Part shown: positions 1-7,458 of the stretch, in pieces
How positions within the stretch are numbered: the first letter of the stretch is position 1
Layout: the number at the start of each line of letters is the position of its first letter
From: an uncultured Christensenellaceae bacterium
Lineage (GTDB): Bacteria > Bacillota > Clostridia > Christensenellales > Pumilibacteraceae
Direction: 5' to 3'
DNA: 64,000 bases
Assembly (NCBI GenBank): GCA_910587445.1
Contig: CAJULE010000010.1
Coordinates: forward strand, 1-64,000
Notes under the pieces: model-generated
Databases searched by the model: none
The model's input: the letters and a program-made list of their open reading frames with translations, nothing else
Told to the model about the DNA's origin: nothing
Program-made: the position numbers and the translations under genes

Positions 1-170
1 CAGTCCTGTGGACTGTTGTTAGCGCAGAGCGGCGAGAAGCTGTGCTTCGAGCTGGAAGCTGTCGCCGAAGGCGACCGAGGGGATTGTTCTCCTATAAAAA
101 GCCTTCCCTTGAGAGGGAAGGTGGCACGGCACAAAGCGAAGCGACTGCCGTGACGGATGAGTAGACATTT
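1..170. repeat. Dispersed structured repeat remnant, non-coding
   Basis: No gene is seen in the first 282 bases. The stretch carries the hairpin arm GTCGCCGAAGGCGAC followed by GAGGGGATTGT near 60-90, then a CCTTCCCT/AAGGGAAG hairpin at about 102-121 and a second CACGGCA/TGCCGTG pair at 124-153. The same kind of block (a CTTCCCTT-like arm, then a short hairpin, then ACTGAGGG(G)ATTGT) recurs at about 12985-13095 and 21294-21375. It looks like a degenerate, mobile-type intergenic repeat, but no transposase or clean ends are visible. No CIRCE element is present ahead of dnaJ. Confidence 0.5.
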
Positions 171-282
171 CCGGTGCTTATTCGCTTGTCGGACATAAAA
201 TACTGTAATCTTGTGCAATAACGTGTTAACAATCAAAGATGTGTGTTCTTGCGGGGACGACTCGCGGGAAGGAGACTGATAA

Positions 283-1362
283 ATGGCAAAATCATTTTAC
301 GATGTGCTCGGCGTGTCCAAGACGGCGACCGAAGACGAGATAAAATCGGCTTATCGCAAGCTTGCACGCAAGTATCATCCCGACTTGAATCCGGGCGATC
401 AAAACGCCGCCAATATGTTTAAGGAGATAAACGAAGCGTACGAGACGCTCGGCGACCCTCAAAAGAGGGCGGCTTACGATCGTCCGTCCGCATCATCGTC
501 CTCGTCGTTCGGCGGCGGAGGCGGCGGCTCATCGTTCTTCGACGAATTCGTCAATATGTTCAACGGCGAGCGCGGAGAGTCCCGTTCTTCGGGCGGAGGC
601 GACATATCCCTTAACGTCACGCTTACATTCGAAGAAGCGGCTTTCGGCGTAGCTAAGGAGATTCCCGTAAACAGATTCGAGCCGTGCGCGGCTTGTCGCG
701 GTACGGGAGCGAAGGGCGGCACGCAGTTCGTCAAGTGTAACAACTGCGGCGGAACGGGTAAAGTGCGCTTTGCGCAGGAAACGCTGTTCGGCAGAGTGGT
801 CAGCATGAAGGCGTGTAACGTATGTAACGGTTCGGGTCGCATAATCAAAGAGCCGTGCCCCGTCTGCGGCGGCAGGGCGCTTGTAAGGAAAAACAGCAAT
901 CTTCGCATAACTTTCCCTGCGGGCATAGAACCGAACCAAATAATGACGGTCCCCGGAGAGGGCGAACGCAGCAGAAGCGGAAGTAAGGCGGGCAATCTCG
1001 TTTTGATGATAAACGTCATGCCGCATAAACACTTCAAGCGCAAGGGGCTCGATCTTCTCATAGATGTACCCGTCACGTTTACGCAGGCGCTTCTCGGCGA
1101 TAAGGTGCTTGTGCCTACACTGCGCGGAACGAAGATAGCTTTTCCGCTTCCCGAAGGTACGCAGAGCGGCACGACGTTCAAGCTCAAGGGACAGGGAATA
1201 GAAAACCAAAAGAAAGGACTTGTCGGGGATCTGCTTGTTACGGTCGATATCGAGCTTCCCAAGGCTCTCACGAAAGAACAGAAGAGCAAAGTCAAGGAGC
1301 TTCACGAATTGTTAAAGCCCGATCAGTATGACAAATCGAAAGAGTACATGAACAAAAAGTAA
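283..1362 (+). CDS. dnaJ: Chaperone protein DnaJ
   Basis: Hsp40 co-chaperone that stimulates the ATPase of DnaK and hands it unfolded substrates in the cytoplasm. The 359-residue protein has the family's order: an N-terminal J domain with HPD at residues 32-34, a Gly/Ser/Phe-rich linker (about 75-105), four zinc-finger repeats of CxxCxGxG type (CAACRGTG, CNNCGGTG, CNVCNGSG and a degenerate CPVCGGRA) and the C-terminal substrate-binding domains. An AAGGAG ribosome site lies 8 bases before the ATG. It is followed by prmA, as in the Firmicutes hrcA-grpE-dnaK-dnaJ-prmA order; dnaK is not within the 282 bases seen upstream. The fourth finger lacking the last Gly is the only oddity. The length is near the usual 370-380. 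Confidence 0.96.
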   Translation: MAKSFYDVLGVSKTATEDEIKSAYRKLARKYHPDLNPGDQNAANMFKEINEAYETLGDPQKRAAYDRPSASSSSSFGGGGGGSSFFDEFVNMFNGERGESRSSGGGDISLNVTLTFEEAAFGVAKEIPVNRFEPCAACRGTGAKGGTQFVKCNNCGGTGKVRFAQETLFGRVVSMKACNVCNGSGRIIKEPCPVCGGRALVRKNSNLRITFPAGIEPNQIMTVPGEGERSRSGSKAGNLVLMINVMPHKHFKRKGLDLLIDVPVTFTQALLGDKVLVPTLRGTKIAFPLPEGTQSGTTFKLKGQGIENQKKGLVGDLLVTVDIELPKALTKEQKSKVKELHELLKPDQYDKSKEYMNKK

Positions 1363-1367
1363 TTAAG

Positions 1368-1397
1368 TGCGGGCGCCGAAAAGAGCGCCCGACTTTT
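1368..1397 (+). terminator. Rho-independent terminator after dnaJ
   Basis: CGGGCGC (1370-1376) pairs with GCGCCCG (1385-1391) over an 8-base loop. A short T stretch (ACTTTTAT) follows. The T tract is weak, so read-through into prmA is possible. Confidence 0.6.
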
Positions 1398-1479
1398 ATA
1401 TTGCGTCGTTGTTGCGGCGGGAAACCCGAGACATTTTTCTCTGTTGCGATATGACGACTGTTTTTGAGGATTTTTTATT

Positions 1480-2400
1480 ATGCAATGGGTGCAGATTACG
1501 GTTACTACATCGTCTGAATGTGCGGATATAGTGGCGATGCTTCTTATGGATTTGGGGTCCGAGGGAACATCCGTGAAAGATAGGCGCGACGTGGAAGATG
1601 TGTTGTCGAGCAAGCGCAATTGGGATTATGCAGACGATTCGCTTTTGAATATGCGCGGCGACTGTGCTTTTGTGTGCGGCTTTTTTGCCGAGGATTTCGA
1701 CTTATCGTCTGTTTACGAGGAACTTGCTCGGCTTAAGGAGAGGGCAGGCGAGAGCGCAGGGCCTCTCGAAGTTGCGAGATCGATCGTGCGTGACGCCGAT
1801 TGGGAAAACGAGTGGCGTAAGTATTACGAGCCTATGGAAATAGGAAACGTCGCAATCGTGCCGAAGTGGCTGTCGTACGACGGCAAGTGCGGCATACGGG
1901 TTTTTATGGAACCCGGAATGGCGTTCGGGACGGGTAAACACGAAACTACGTCGATGTGTATCGAGCTTATTCAGCATATAGACATTGCCGGAAAAAGCGT
2001 GCTCGATATGGGGTGCGGAAGCGGCATATTGGGCGTAACGGCGTTGAAATCAGGCGCAAAAAGCTGTGTTATGTCAGACATAGAACAAGCTGCGGCGGAT
2101 GCGGCGCGTGAAAATGCCGAATATAACGAGGTCGGAGAACGTGCCGAGGTCTATTGCGGAGATCTCACCGAAAAGGTATGCGGAAGCTTCGACGTCGTAT
2201 TGGCAAATCTTACGGCGGATATATTGCTGAGGCTGAAGGGGCTGCTTTCGCCGCTTGTCAAAAGCGGCGGGTATATAATCGTAAGCGGTCTTATCCATGC
2301 GCGCGCCGACGAGGTGCTCGACTGTTATTCTCATGGCTTCGAGCTTGTCGAAAGAATGAGAAAAGGAGAGTGGCAGGCAATGCTGCTGAGAGCCGAATGA
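1480..2400 (+). CDS. prmA: Ribosomal protein L11 methyltransferase PrmA
   Basis: S-adenosylmethionine-dependent methyltransferase expected to methylate ribosomal protein L11. The 306-residue protein shows the PrmA features in order: an N-terminal L11-recognition domain, the signature GMAFGTGKHETT before the catalytic domain, SAM motif I (VLDMGCGSGILG) and the NLTA substrate motif (VLANLTADI) near the C terminus. A GAGG sequence precedes the ATG by about 11 bases. The gene follows dnaJ and overlaps the next gene by ATGA, so prmA, rsmE, mtaB and the HIT gene are translated as one coupled operon. Length is normal for the family. Confidence 0.95.
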   Translation: MQWVQITVTTSSECADIVAMLLMDLGSEGTSVKDRRDVEDVLSSKRNWDYADDSLLNMRGDCAFVCGFFAEDFDLSSVYEELARLKERAGESAGPLEVARSIVRDADWENEWRKYYEPMEIGNVAIVPKWLSYDGKCGIRVFMEPGMAFGTGKHETTSMCIELIQHIDIAGKSVLDMGCGSGILGVTALKSGAKSCVMSDIEQAAADAARENAEYNEVGERAEVYCGDLTEKVCGSFDVVLANLTADILLRLKGLLSPLVKSGGYIIVSGLIHARADEVLDCYSHGFELVERMRKGEWQAMLLRAE

Positions 2401-3143
2401 GGATTTTTACATCGAAAATCAAGGGCGAGAGGGTCGTTCTCGACGGAGACAGTCACAGGCACGTTGCGTATGCGCTTCGTTCGAAAGTGGGCGATCGTAT
2501 AACGCTGTGTCCGCAGGACGGCTGCGATTATTCGGGCGTTATAGAAAAGATAACTTCGGACAAGACGACGGTAAAGATTGTCGAAAAATTCAGATCGCTC
2601 GGCGAGCCGAACATCGAACTCACCGTCTATTTCGCTATCCCGCATAAAAGCGAAAAAATAGACCTCATAGTTCAAAAGCTTACGGAGCTCGGCGTCGTGC
2701 GTATGCAACCTATTGTTTCTAAGTTTGTGCAGGTCGGAGCGAAATCGGTGAAGGAAGATCGCCTTGCTCGCATATGCGAGGAGGCGGCGAAGCAGTGCGG
2801 CAGAGGTGTTATTCCGAAAGTGTCGACGACGATATCTTTCGACGATATGTGCGAGGAGCTCGGCGGGTACGACCTTGCGATATTCGCCTACGAAAACGAA
2901 AAGACGGTTTCTCTTAAGTCTGTTCTGCGCTCGTCGCGTTCGATAAAAACCGTCGCGGCAATAGTCGGTTCGGAAGGCGGTTTTGCGCCCGAAGAGGCGA
3001 GCAAAGCGGCGGAATTCGGCGCAAGGTGTGTTTCCTTGGGAAGTCGAATACTGCGCGCAGAGACGGCAAATATGGCTTTAGCGGCGGCGATTATGTACGA
3101 GCTTGACGAATGGCAGATTAAAAGCGAGGAGAAAGGCGTATGA
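2397..3143 (+). CDS. rsmE: 16S rRNA (uracil-1498-N3)-methyltransferase RsmE
   Basis: SPOUT-class methyltransferase that modifies U1498 of 16S rRNA. The 248-residue protein begins MRIFTSKI, has an N-terminal PUA-like part and ends in the knotted SAM-binding motifs VGSEGGFAPEEA and SLGSRILRAETA, the family hallmark. The frame is open further upstream to 2154, but that would lie inside prmA. The ATG at 2397 overlaps the prmA stop as ATGA and starts exactly where RsmE proteins normally begin, so I chose it. The gene ends with another ATGA overlap into mtaB. Confidence 0.94.
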   Translation: MRIFTSKIKGERVVLDGDSHRHVAYALRSKVGDRITLCPQDGCDYSGVIEKITSDKTTVKIVEKFRSLGEPNIELTVYFAIPHKSEKIDLIVQKLTELGVVRMQPIVSKFVQVGAKSVKEDRLARICEEAAKQCGRGVIPKVSTTISFDDMCEELGGYDLAIFAYENEKTVSLKSVLRSSRSIKTVAAIVGSEGGFAPEEASKAAEFGARCVSLGSRILRAETANMALAAAIMYELDEWQIKSEEKGV

Positions 3144-4396
3144 AATTCGTGGTTTTTACGCTCGGCTGTAAGGTCAATAAATACGAGAGCGACGCTATGA
3201 TGCGTAAGCTGTCGGACAACGGTTTCGATGTTTCGGACAGACTCGAGCCTGCCGACGCATACATAATAAATACCTGTACCGTGACCGCCGAAGCCGATAA
3301 GAAGTCCAGACAGGCGGTTTCGCGGGTTCTGAAATCGAATCCCGACGCTCGCGTGTATATAATGGGGTGCAGCAGTCAACGCGATTTGATGCAGTATGCG
3401 GATAAGCCCAATGTGTCGCTGATTACGGGCACGGCGTCGAAGTCCGCAATGCTCGAAAACATAATGGCGGGCATATCTCCGTTAAACTATCCGCCGTCGC
3501 TGATGGCGCCGCTTCCTACTGTTTACGAGCAGGAGCCCTTTCCGTTTCCGTCGAGAACGCGTTCTCTTTTGAAGGTGCAGGACGGCTGTAATAATTTTTG
3601 CTCGTACTGTATAATCCCTTACGTAAGGGGGAGAAGCCGCTCGCGCGGTCTCGATTCTATTGCCGATGAGGCGAGGCGGCTGGCGATCGAGACGAAAGAA
3701 ATAGTGCTTACGGGAATAAATCTGTCTGCTTACGGTAAGGATACGGGCTCGTCTCTTGCCGAGCTTGTTCGCTCGCTTTCGGATATAAACGTGAGAAAGC
3801 GTCTCGGTTCTCTCGAATGTGAGGTCATAGACGACGAGCTTCTCTCGGCAATGCGCGACGGCGGATTTTGCGAGCACTTCCATTTGTCGCTTCAGAGCGG
3901 TTGCGACCCGGTCTTAAAGGCCATGAATAGGCATTATGACACGCATTATTATCTCGAAAAAGTCGAGCTCATACGCAAGTATTTCCCGAATGCGGGAATT
4001 ACGACAGACATAATATGCGGATTTCCGACCGAAACAGAGGAAAATCACAGGGAATCGCTCGCGTTTGTCGAGCAAGTCGGTTTTTCCGACGCCCACGTTT
4101 TTCCGTACAGCAAGCGCGACGGCACGCCCGCCGCGCGCCTTGCTCAGATCAAAAACTCCGTCAAGCAACGTCGAGCAAGCGAAATGAGTGCCGTTACGGA
4201 AAAGAGCAAAACAGCGTTTCTTTCCGCTCAGTGCGGAAAAGTGTACCCCGTCTATCTCGAGGAGAAAGACGGCGATTTCTATGTCGGATACACGCCGAAC
4301 TACATAAAGGTATATACGTCGTCAGACGGCGTAAAGAGGATAATAAATCTCCGCATGGGAGAAATATATAAGGAAGGAGTAAAAGGCAATGAATGA
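3140..4396 (+). CDS. mtaB: tRNA N6-threonylcarbamoyladenosine methylthiotransferase MtaB
   Basis: Radical-SAM enzyme that converts t6A37 of tRNA to ms2t6A, which tunes decoding of ANN codons. The 418-residue protein has the N-terminal methylthiotransferase domain with its three cluster cysteines (LGCKVN, NTCTVT, MGCSSQ), then the radical SAM triad in CNNFCSYCIIPYVRG, and a C-terminal part in the position of the TRAM RNA-binding domain. The VNKYESD stretch near the N terminus is typical of the MtaB/YqeV subfamily rather than MiaB. Its position between rsmE and rpsU matches B. subtilis yqeV. The start overlaps rsmE by four bases. Confidence 0.94.
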   Translation: MKFVVFTLGCKVNKYESDAMMRKLSDNGFDVSDRLEPADAYIINTCTVTAEADKKSRQAVSRVLKSNPDARVYIMGCSSQRDLMQYADKPNVSLITGTASKSAMLENIMAGISPLNYPPSLMAPLPTVYEQEPFPFPSRTRSLLKVQDGCNNFCSYCIIPYVRGRSRSRGLDSIADEARRLAIETKEIVLTGINLSAYGKDTGSSLAELVRSLSDINVRKRLGSLECEVIDDELLSAMRDGGFCEHFHLSLQSGCDPVLKAMNRHYDTHYYLEKVELIRKYFPNAGITTDIICGFPTETEENHRESLAFVEQVGFSDAHVFPYSKRDGTPAARLAQIKNSVKQRRASEMSAVTEKSKTAFLSAQCGKVYPVYLEEKDGDFYVGYTPNYIKVYTSSDGVKRIINLRMGEIYKEGVKGNE

Positions 4397-4742
4397 CTGT
4401 GTTTTTTGTAAAATAAGGGACGGCGTAATTCCGTCCGAAAAGGTCTACGAGGACGAGACGATGTTTATAATTAAGGACATCGATCCGAAAGCCGAAAGAC
4501 ATTATCTGATGATCCCCAAGCGTCATTTCAAACTGTTGTCGGAAATGACGGAGAAGGATACCGAAGATCTCGGCAGATGTCTGAAAAAGATTCCCGAGCT
4601 TTCTTCGCTTTTGGGACTCGAGGGCGGCTATCGTCTTGTCATAAATCAGGGCGACGACGCGGGGCAAACGGTGTTTCATCTTCACGTTCACATCATGTGC
4701 GGGCAGTCGCTTGATTTCCCCGACCTGCGCAGGAGTAAATAA
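4389..4742 (+). CDS. HIT family nucleotide-binding hydrolase
   Basis: Small (117 residues) histidine-triad protein of the HinT/PKCI-like branch, which hydrolyses or transfers adenylates such as AMP-lysine in vitro; the physiological substrate is unknown. It starts with CVFCKIRDG, a HinT-type N terminus, and ends with the histidine triad in VFHLHVHIM. It overlaps mtaB by eight bases, and a GGAGTAAAAGGC ribosome site lies just before the ATG, so it is probably coupled to mtaB. The mtaB-HIT-rpsU order is common in Clostridia. Confidence 0.92.
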   Translation: MNDCVFCKIRDGVIPSEKVYEDETMFIIKDIDPKAERHYLMIPKRHFKLLSEMTEKDTEDLGRCLKKIPELSSLLGLEGGYRLVINQGDDAGQTVFHLHVHIMCGQSLDFPDLRRSK

Positions 4743-4767
4743 AAATCCCATAAGGGCGCGAAATCGC

Positions 4768-4796
4768 TTGACGAAGAAGGCTCTTTACTGTATAAT
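4768..4796 (+). promoter_or_regulatory. Sigma-A type promoter for rpsU
   Basis: TTGACG (4768-4773), a 17-base spacer and a perfect TATAAT (4791-4796) form one of the strongest promoters in the window. The predicted leader of about 40 bases contains the palindrome GTTCCGCGGAAC (4813-4824) just before the AAAGGTGG ribosome site. Confidence 0.85.
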
Positions 4797-4840
4797 ATGT
4801 TCGTTACTAAAGGTTCCGCGGAACAAAGGTGGTGTAGAGA

Positions 4841-5020
4841 ATGTCCGGCATCAAGGTTGGCGAAAACGAATCCTTGGACAGCGCGCTCAAGCGTTTCAAG
4901 CGTAAATGTCAAAAAGACAATATCATGGGCGATATGCGCCGTAAGGAGCATTACGAGAAGCCTTCGGTTCGCAGAAAGAAGAAGTCCGAAGCGGCTCGCA
5001 AGCGCGGCTCCAAAAACTAA
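4841..5020 (+). CDS. rpsU: 30S ribosomal protein bS21
   Basis: Small-subunit ribosomal protein that sits near the 3' end of 16S rRNA and helps initiation. The 59-residue product begins MSGIKVGENESLDSALKRFK and is rich in Lys/Arg toward the end (RRKKKSEAARKRG), exactly the bS21 pattern. AAAGGTGG precedes the ATG by about 6 bases. The gene has its own strong promoter and terminator, so it is a one-gene unit even though it lies in the conserved mtaB-HIT-rpsU order. In many Firmicutes a yqeY gene follows; here the next gene is a response regulator. Confidence 0.97.
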   Translation: MSGIKVGENESLDSALKRFKRKCQKDNIMGDMRRKEHYEKPSVRRKKKSEAARKRGSKN

Positions 5021-5036
5021 ATGGAACAGAGACCAG

Positions 5037-5069
5037 AAAACAGACGGTGATCGTATCGCCTGTTTTTTT
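5037..5069 (+). terminator. Terminator after rpsU
   Basis: A hairpin formed by CAGACGGTGAT and ATCGCCTG (with GU pairs and one mismatch), flanked by AAAA and followed by seven T residues and ATTTT, ends the rpsU unit. Confidence 0.8.
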
Positions 5070-5098
5070 ATTTTAAGGCGGTTTTAGGCAGAGTCCCG

Positions 5099-5137
5099 TA
5101 AGTTTGTGACGTTTTACTCGAAGTTTGCGACATTTTT
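5099..5137 (+). promoter_or_regulatory. LytTR-type direct-repeat operator
   Basis: TAAGTTTGT at 5099-5107 matches all nine positions of the known LytTR box ([TA][AC][CA]GTTN[AG][TG]). A second copy, GAAGTTTGC at 5120-5128, matches seven of nine. They are 21 bases apart (a 12-base gap), the spacing expected for a LytTR dimer on one face of the helix. The wider similarity reaches 17 bases (AAGTTTGTGACGTTTTA and AAGTTTGCGACATTTTT). The pair ends 13 bases before the -35 element, an activator-like position, so autoregulation by the adjacent response regulator is inferred. Confidence 0.6.
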
Positions 5138-5149
5138 TCGAAAAAAGCC

Positions 5150-5178
5150 TTGAAAGTCCGCTTGTTTTAATGTACAAT
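5150..5178 (+). promoter_or_regulatory. Sigma-A type promoter of the two-component operon
   Basis: TTGAAA (5150-5155), a 17-base spacer and TACAAT (5173-5178) lie 38 bases before the response regulator start, directly downstream of the paired LytTR boxes. Confidence 0.75.
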
Positions 5179-5216
5179 ATATACATATACTTTTCTACTA
5201 CGGAGGACGGGGATAT

Positions 5217-5933
5217 ATGAATATAGCGCTTGTAGAGGACAACACGCTCGAGGCAGACGTGCTTCTCAAGTTTCTTAAACGGTATGCCGCGGATAAGGAT
5301 GTGAAACTTGACGTAACGCACTATAAAAACGCCGAGGATTTTTTGAAGTCCTACAAGCACTCGTATTTTTCCATAGTCTTTATGGATATAGACTTGCCCG
5401 GCATAGGCGGCATAGACGCCGCGCGCAGTATAAGAAGAAAGGACGACTGCATTACGATAATCTTCGTCACTAAAATGGCGCAGTATGCGCAAAAAGGCTA
5501 TGAGGTAAATGCGCTCGATTTTTTGGTCAAGCCCGTAAGCTATGCCGATTTCTCTCTTAAGCTCCGCAAGGCGATAAATGTTGCGCGCAGCAAAGAGGTT
5601 CATTCTGTGCTCGTGCCCGTAGGCAACGGCTTTTGCCGTATCTCGACGGATAAGCTTGTCTACATAGAGGTCATGGGTCACAAAATAAAGTATCAGCTCG
5701 TCGACGAGGAAATAGAGGCGCGCGGCACACTGTCGGAGGTGGAAAAGAAGCTCGACGGGTGCGGTTTCCTTCGTTGCAACAGCTGCTATCTCGTAAACTC
5801 GCGTTACGTAAACAAGGTGACGGGAAACGAAGTCGACGTGGGCGGACATATGCTTAAGATAAGCCACCCCAAGCGCCGCGCTTTTATCGAATCGCTCATG
5901 AACATACTGACGGGCGGTGATTATATCAAATGA
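5217..5933 (+). CDS. LytTR-family response regulator
   Basis: Cytoplasmic DNA-binding response regulator of the LytR/AgrA class. The 238 residues comprise a receiver domain (about 1-120) with acidic pocket residues Glu7-Asp8, phospho-acceptor Asp57 in FMDIDLPG, a Thr/Lys pair (VTK, LVKPV) and a LytTR DNA-binding domain (about 132-232; VYIEVMGHKI and RCNSCYLVNSRYV are typical). The ATG is preceded by ACGGAGGACGGGG. The gene overlaps the sensor kinase by four bases (ATGA). Paired LytTR boxes sit before its promoter, and a second pair precedes the esterase gene downstream of the kinase, which suggests that this regulator controls both itself and the following glycan-degradation genes. The signal is unknown. 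Confidence 0.9.
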   Translation: MNIALVEDNTLEADVLLKFLKRYAADKDVKLDVTHYKNAEDFLKSYKHSYFSIVFMDIDLPGIGGIDAARSIRRKDDCITIIFVTKMAQYAQKGYEVNALDFLVKPVSYADFSLKLRKAINVARSKEVHSVLVPVGNGFCRISTDKLVYIEVMGHKIKYQLVDEEIEARGTLSEVEKKLDGCGFLRCNSCYLVNSRYVNKVTGNEVDVGGHMLKISHPKRRAFIESLMNILTGGDYIK

Positions 5934-7285
5934 TAGAAGTAATCATGATATATTACTTGAACGCGTTCATTCCATTTTATGTACAGCTCGGGATCGCCGA
6001 AACGCTGTTTGTAATAGGCTTGAAGCGCAAGCCTATGTTCGTCGTCAGGCTCATAACGGGAATCGTGATAAGCGCGGCGGCGTTGTTTTTGCTGTCGGTT
6101 ATCAATGCCGCACTGCCGTTGTGGTACGTAGGCGCTCTGCTTTATGTGGCGATGTTTGCCATAAGCATAGGTATACTCGTCGTGTGTTTCGACGAATCGC
6201 CCGGTACGATACTGTTTTGCTCCGTGGCGGGGTATGCGGCGCAGAATATGGCGTACAGACTGTTCAGCGTACTCGAGACGAGCACGCTCTTATTTCGTCT
6301 CATGGCATATATGGACAGACAGATAGTGTATAATCTGTTCAGCGCGCTTTGCGTTGCGGCGGTTTACGTTTTTACTTGGTTTATGTTTGCCCGCCGCATA
6401 AAAAATCACAGCCTTGCGCGTATCCACAATCGCAACGTGCTTGTCATTTCGGCAATAACTCTCATAGTCGTCATTGTTCTGTGTTCCTGGACAAACAATT
6501 ACTATTGGCATCATTTGCCGCTCGTAATGATAAATTCGCTTTTTTCCATTCTGTGCTGCGCGTTCATACTTTGCCTTCAGTCCGACATGGTGGTAAACGT
6601 AGGGCTTAAGGCAGACATCGAGATAATAGAAAAGATGTGGCGTGACGACAAGCGCCGATATGAGATAGCTAAAGAAAATATAGATATAATAAACGTAAAA
6701 TATCACGATTTAAAGCACCGTCTGCTCGAATTAAAGGCGGGAAAGTGCGAGGTGAGCGACGAGGAAATAAGGGAGATAGAAGACGCCATAGGCATTTACG
6801 ATACGAGCGTCGAGACGGGTTGCGATCCGCTGGACGTCATACTTTCGGAAAAGAGCCTGTATTGCCGCAGGAACGGCATAACTCTCACTTGCATGGTGGA
6901 CGGCGGCAGTCTGACGTTCATGAGCGCGAGCGAGCTCTATTCGCTGTTCGGTAACATTCTCTCCAATGCCGTCGAAGCCGTGAGCGACCTGTCGGACGGG
7001 GATAAAAAAGTCATATCGTTCACCGTGCGCAGGGTGGGAGATATGCTCATCGTGGAAAGCGAAAACTATTACAGCGGCAACATTTCGTTTAAGGACGGCT
7101 TGCCGCTCACGTCCAAGGGCGACAAGCAAAGTCACGGTTACGGAATGAAAAGCATAAAAATGCTTGCGGAAAAGTACGGCGGCGAAATGTCGGTTTATAC
7201 CGACGAGGACGTATATAGACTGACGATTTTGTTGCCGTTACCCCCCCCCGAAGAAAATACGGCGACAATGAAAGAAGCGAGCTGA
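5930..7285 (+). CDS. AgrC/GHKL-type sensor histidine kinase
   Basis: Membrane sensor kinase partner of the preceding LytTR regulator. The 451-residue protein begins with a hydrophobic region of about six transmembrane segments (about residues 8-210), then a dimerisation/phosphorylation helix with His259 in KYHDLKHRL, and a GHKL ATPase domain with the N box NILSNAVEAV and a G-box-like SHGYGMKS. This arrangement is the AgrC/ComD/CitA-like group that often senses peptides or small molecules. No peptide gene of AgrD type is visible nearby. A run of nine C (7241-7249) lies near the 3' end and encodes Pro residues; a slip there would change only the last 15 or so residues. Translation is coupled to the regulator by ATGA. 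Confidence 0.88.
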   Translation: MIEVIMIYYLNAFIPFYVQLGIAETLFVIGLKRKPMFVVRLITGIVISAAALFLLSVINAALPLWYVGALLYVAMFAISIGILVVCFDESPGTILFCSVAGYAAQNMAYRLFSVLETSTLLFRLMAYMDRQIVYNLFSALCVAAVYVFTWFMFARRIKNHSLARIHNRNVLVISAITLIVVIVLCSWTNNYYWHHLPLVMINSLFSILCCAFILCLQSDMVVNVGLKADIEIIEKMWRDDKRRYEIAKENIDIINVKYHDLKHRLLELKAGKCEVSDEEIREIEDAIGIYDTSVETGCDPLDVILSEKSLYCRRNGITLTCMVDGGSLTFMSASELYSLFGNILSNAVEAVSDLSDGDKKVISFTVRRVGDMLIVESENYYSGNISFKDGLPLTSKGDKQSHGYGMKSIKMLAEKYGGEMSVYTDEDVYRLTILLPLPPPEENTATMKEAS

Positions 7286-7323
7286 TTCACTATCCTCATA
7301 TAATTAAAATCGTACACGGTCAA

Positions 7324-7352
7324 AAAGTTTACGCCGTTTAAAGCAAGTTTAG
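7324..7352 (+). promoter_or_regulatory. Second pair of LytTR-like boxes
   Basis: AAAGTTTAC (7324-7332) and CAAGTTTAG (7344-7352) each match eight of the nine LytTR box positions and lie 20 bases apart. Extended similarity to the pair at 5099-5137 covers 13 of 17 bases for the first copy (AAGTTTACGCCGTTTAA). They stand between the kinase gene and the esterase, but the second box touches the terminator hairpin, so how they would act is unclear. Confidence 0.35.
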
Positions 7353-7384
7353 GGCAATTCTATTGAATAGGGTTGCTCTTTTTT
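7351..7384 (+). terminator. Strong terminator after the two-component operon
   Basis: AGGGCAATTCTAT (7351-7363) pairs along its full length with ATAGGGTTGCTCT (7367-7379), with a 3-base loop and a few GU pairs. A run of six T follows. It separates the two-component operon from the esterase gene. Confidence 0.85.
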
Positions 7385-7458
7385 GTTATGCTCTTTCAGG
7401 AGTAGGGCGCGGTGCGTCCGCTTTGAAGCAAAACCAAGAGGAAAGGAGAAAAAGGAGT

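Noticed and set aside
1..282. CIRCE operator or heat-shock promoter ahead of dnaJ
   Set aside because: No TTAGCACTC-N9-GAGTGCTAA or close variant is present; only the repeat block and a ribosome site are seen.
2154..2396. N-terminal extension of rsmE back to 2154
   Set aside because: It lies inside prmA in another frame, and the ATG at 2397 gives the normal N terminus and an ATGA coupling.
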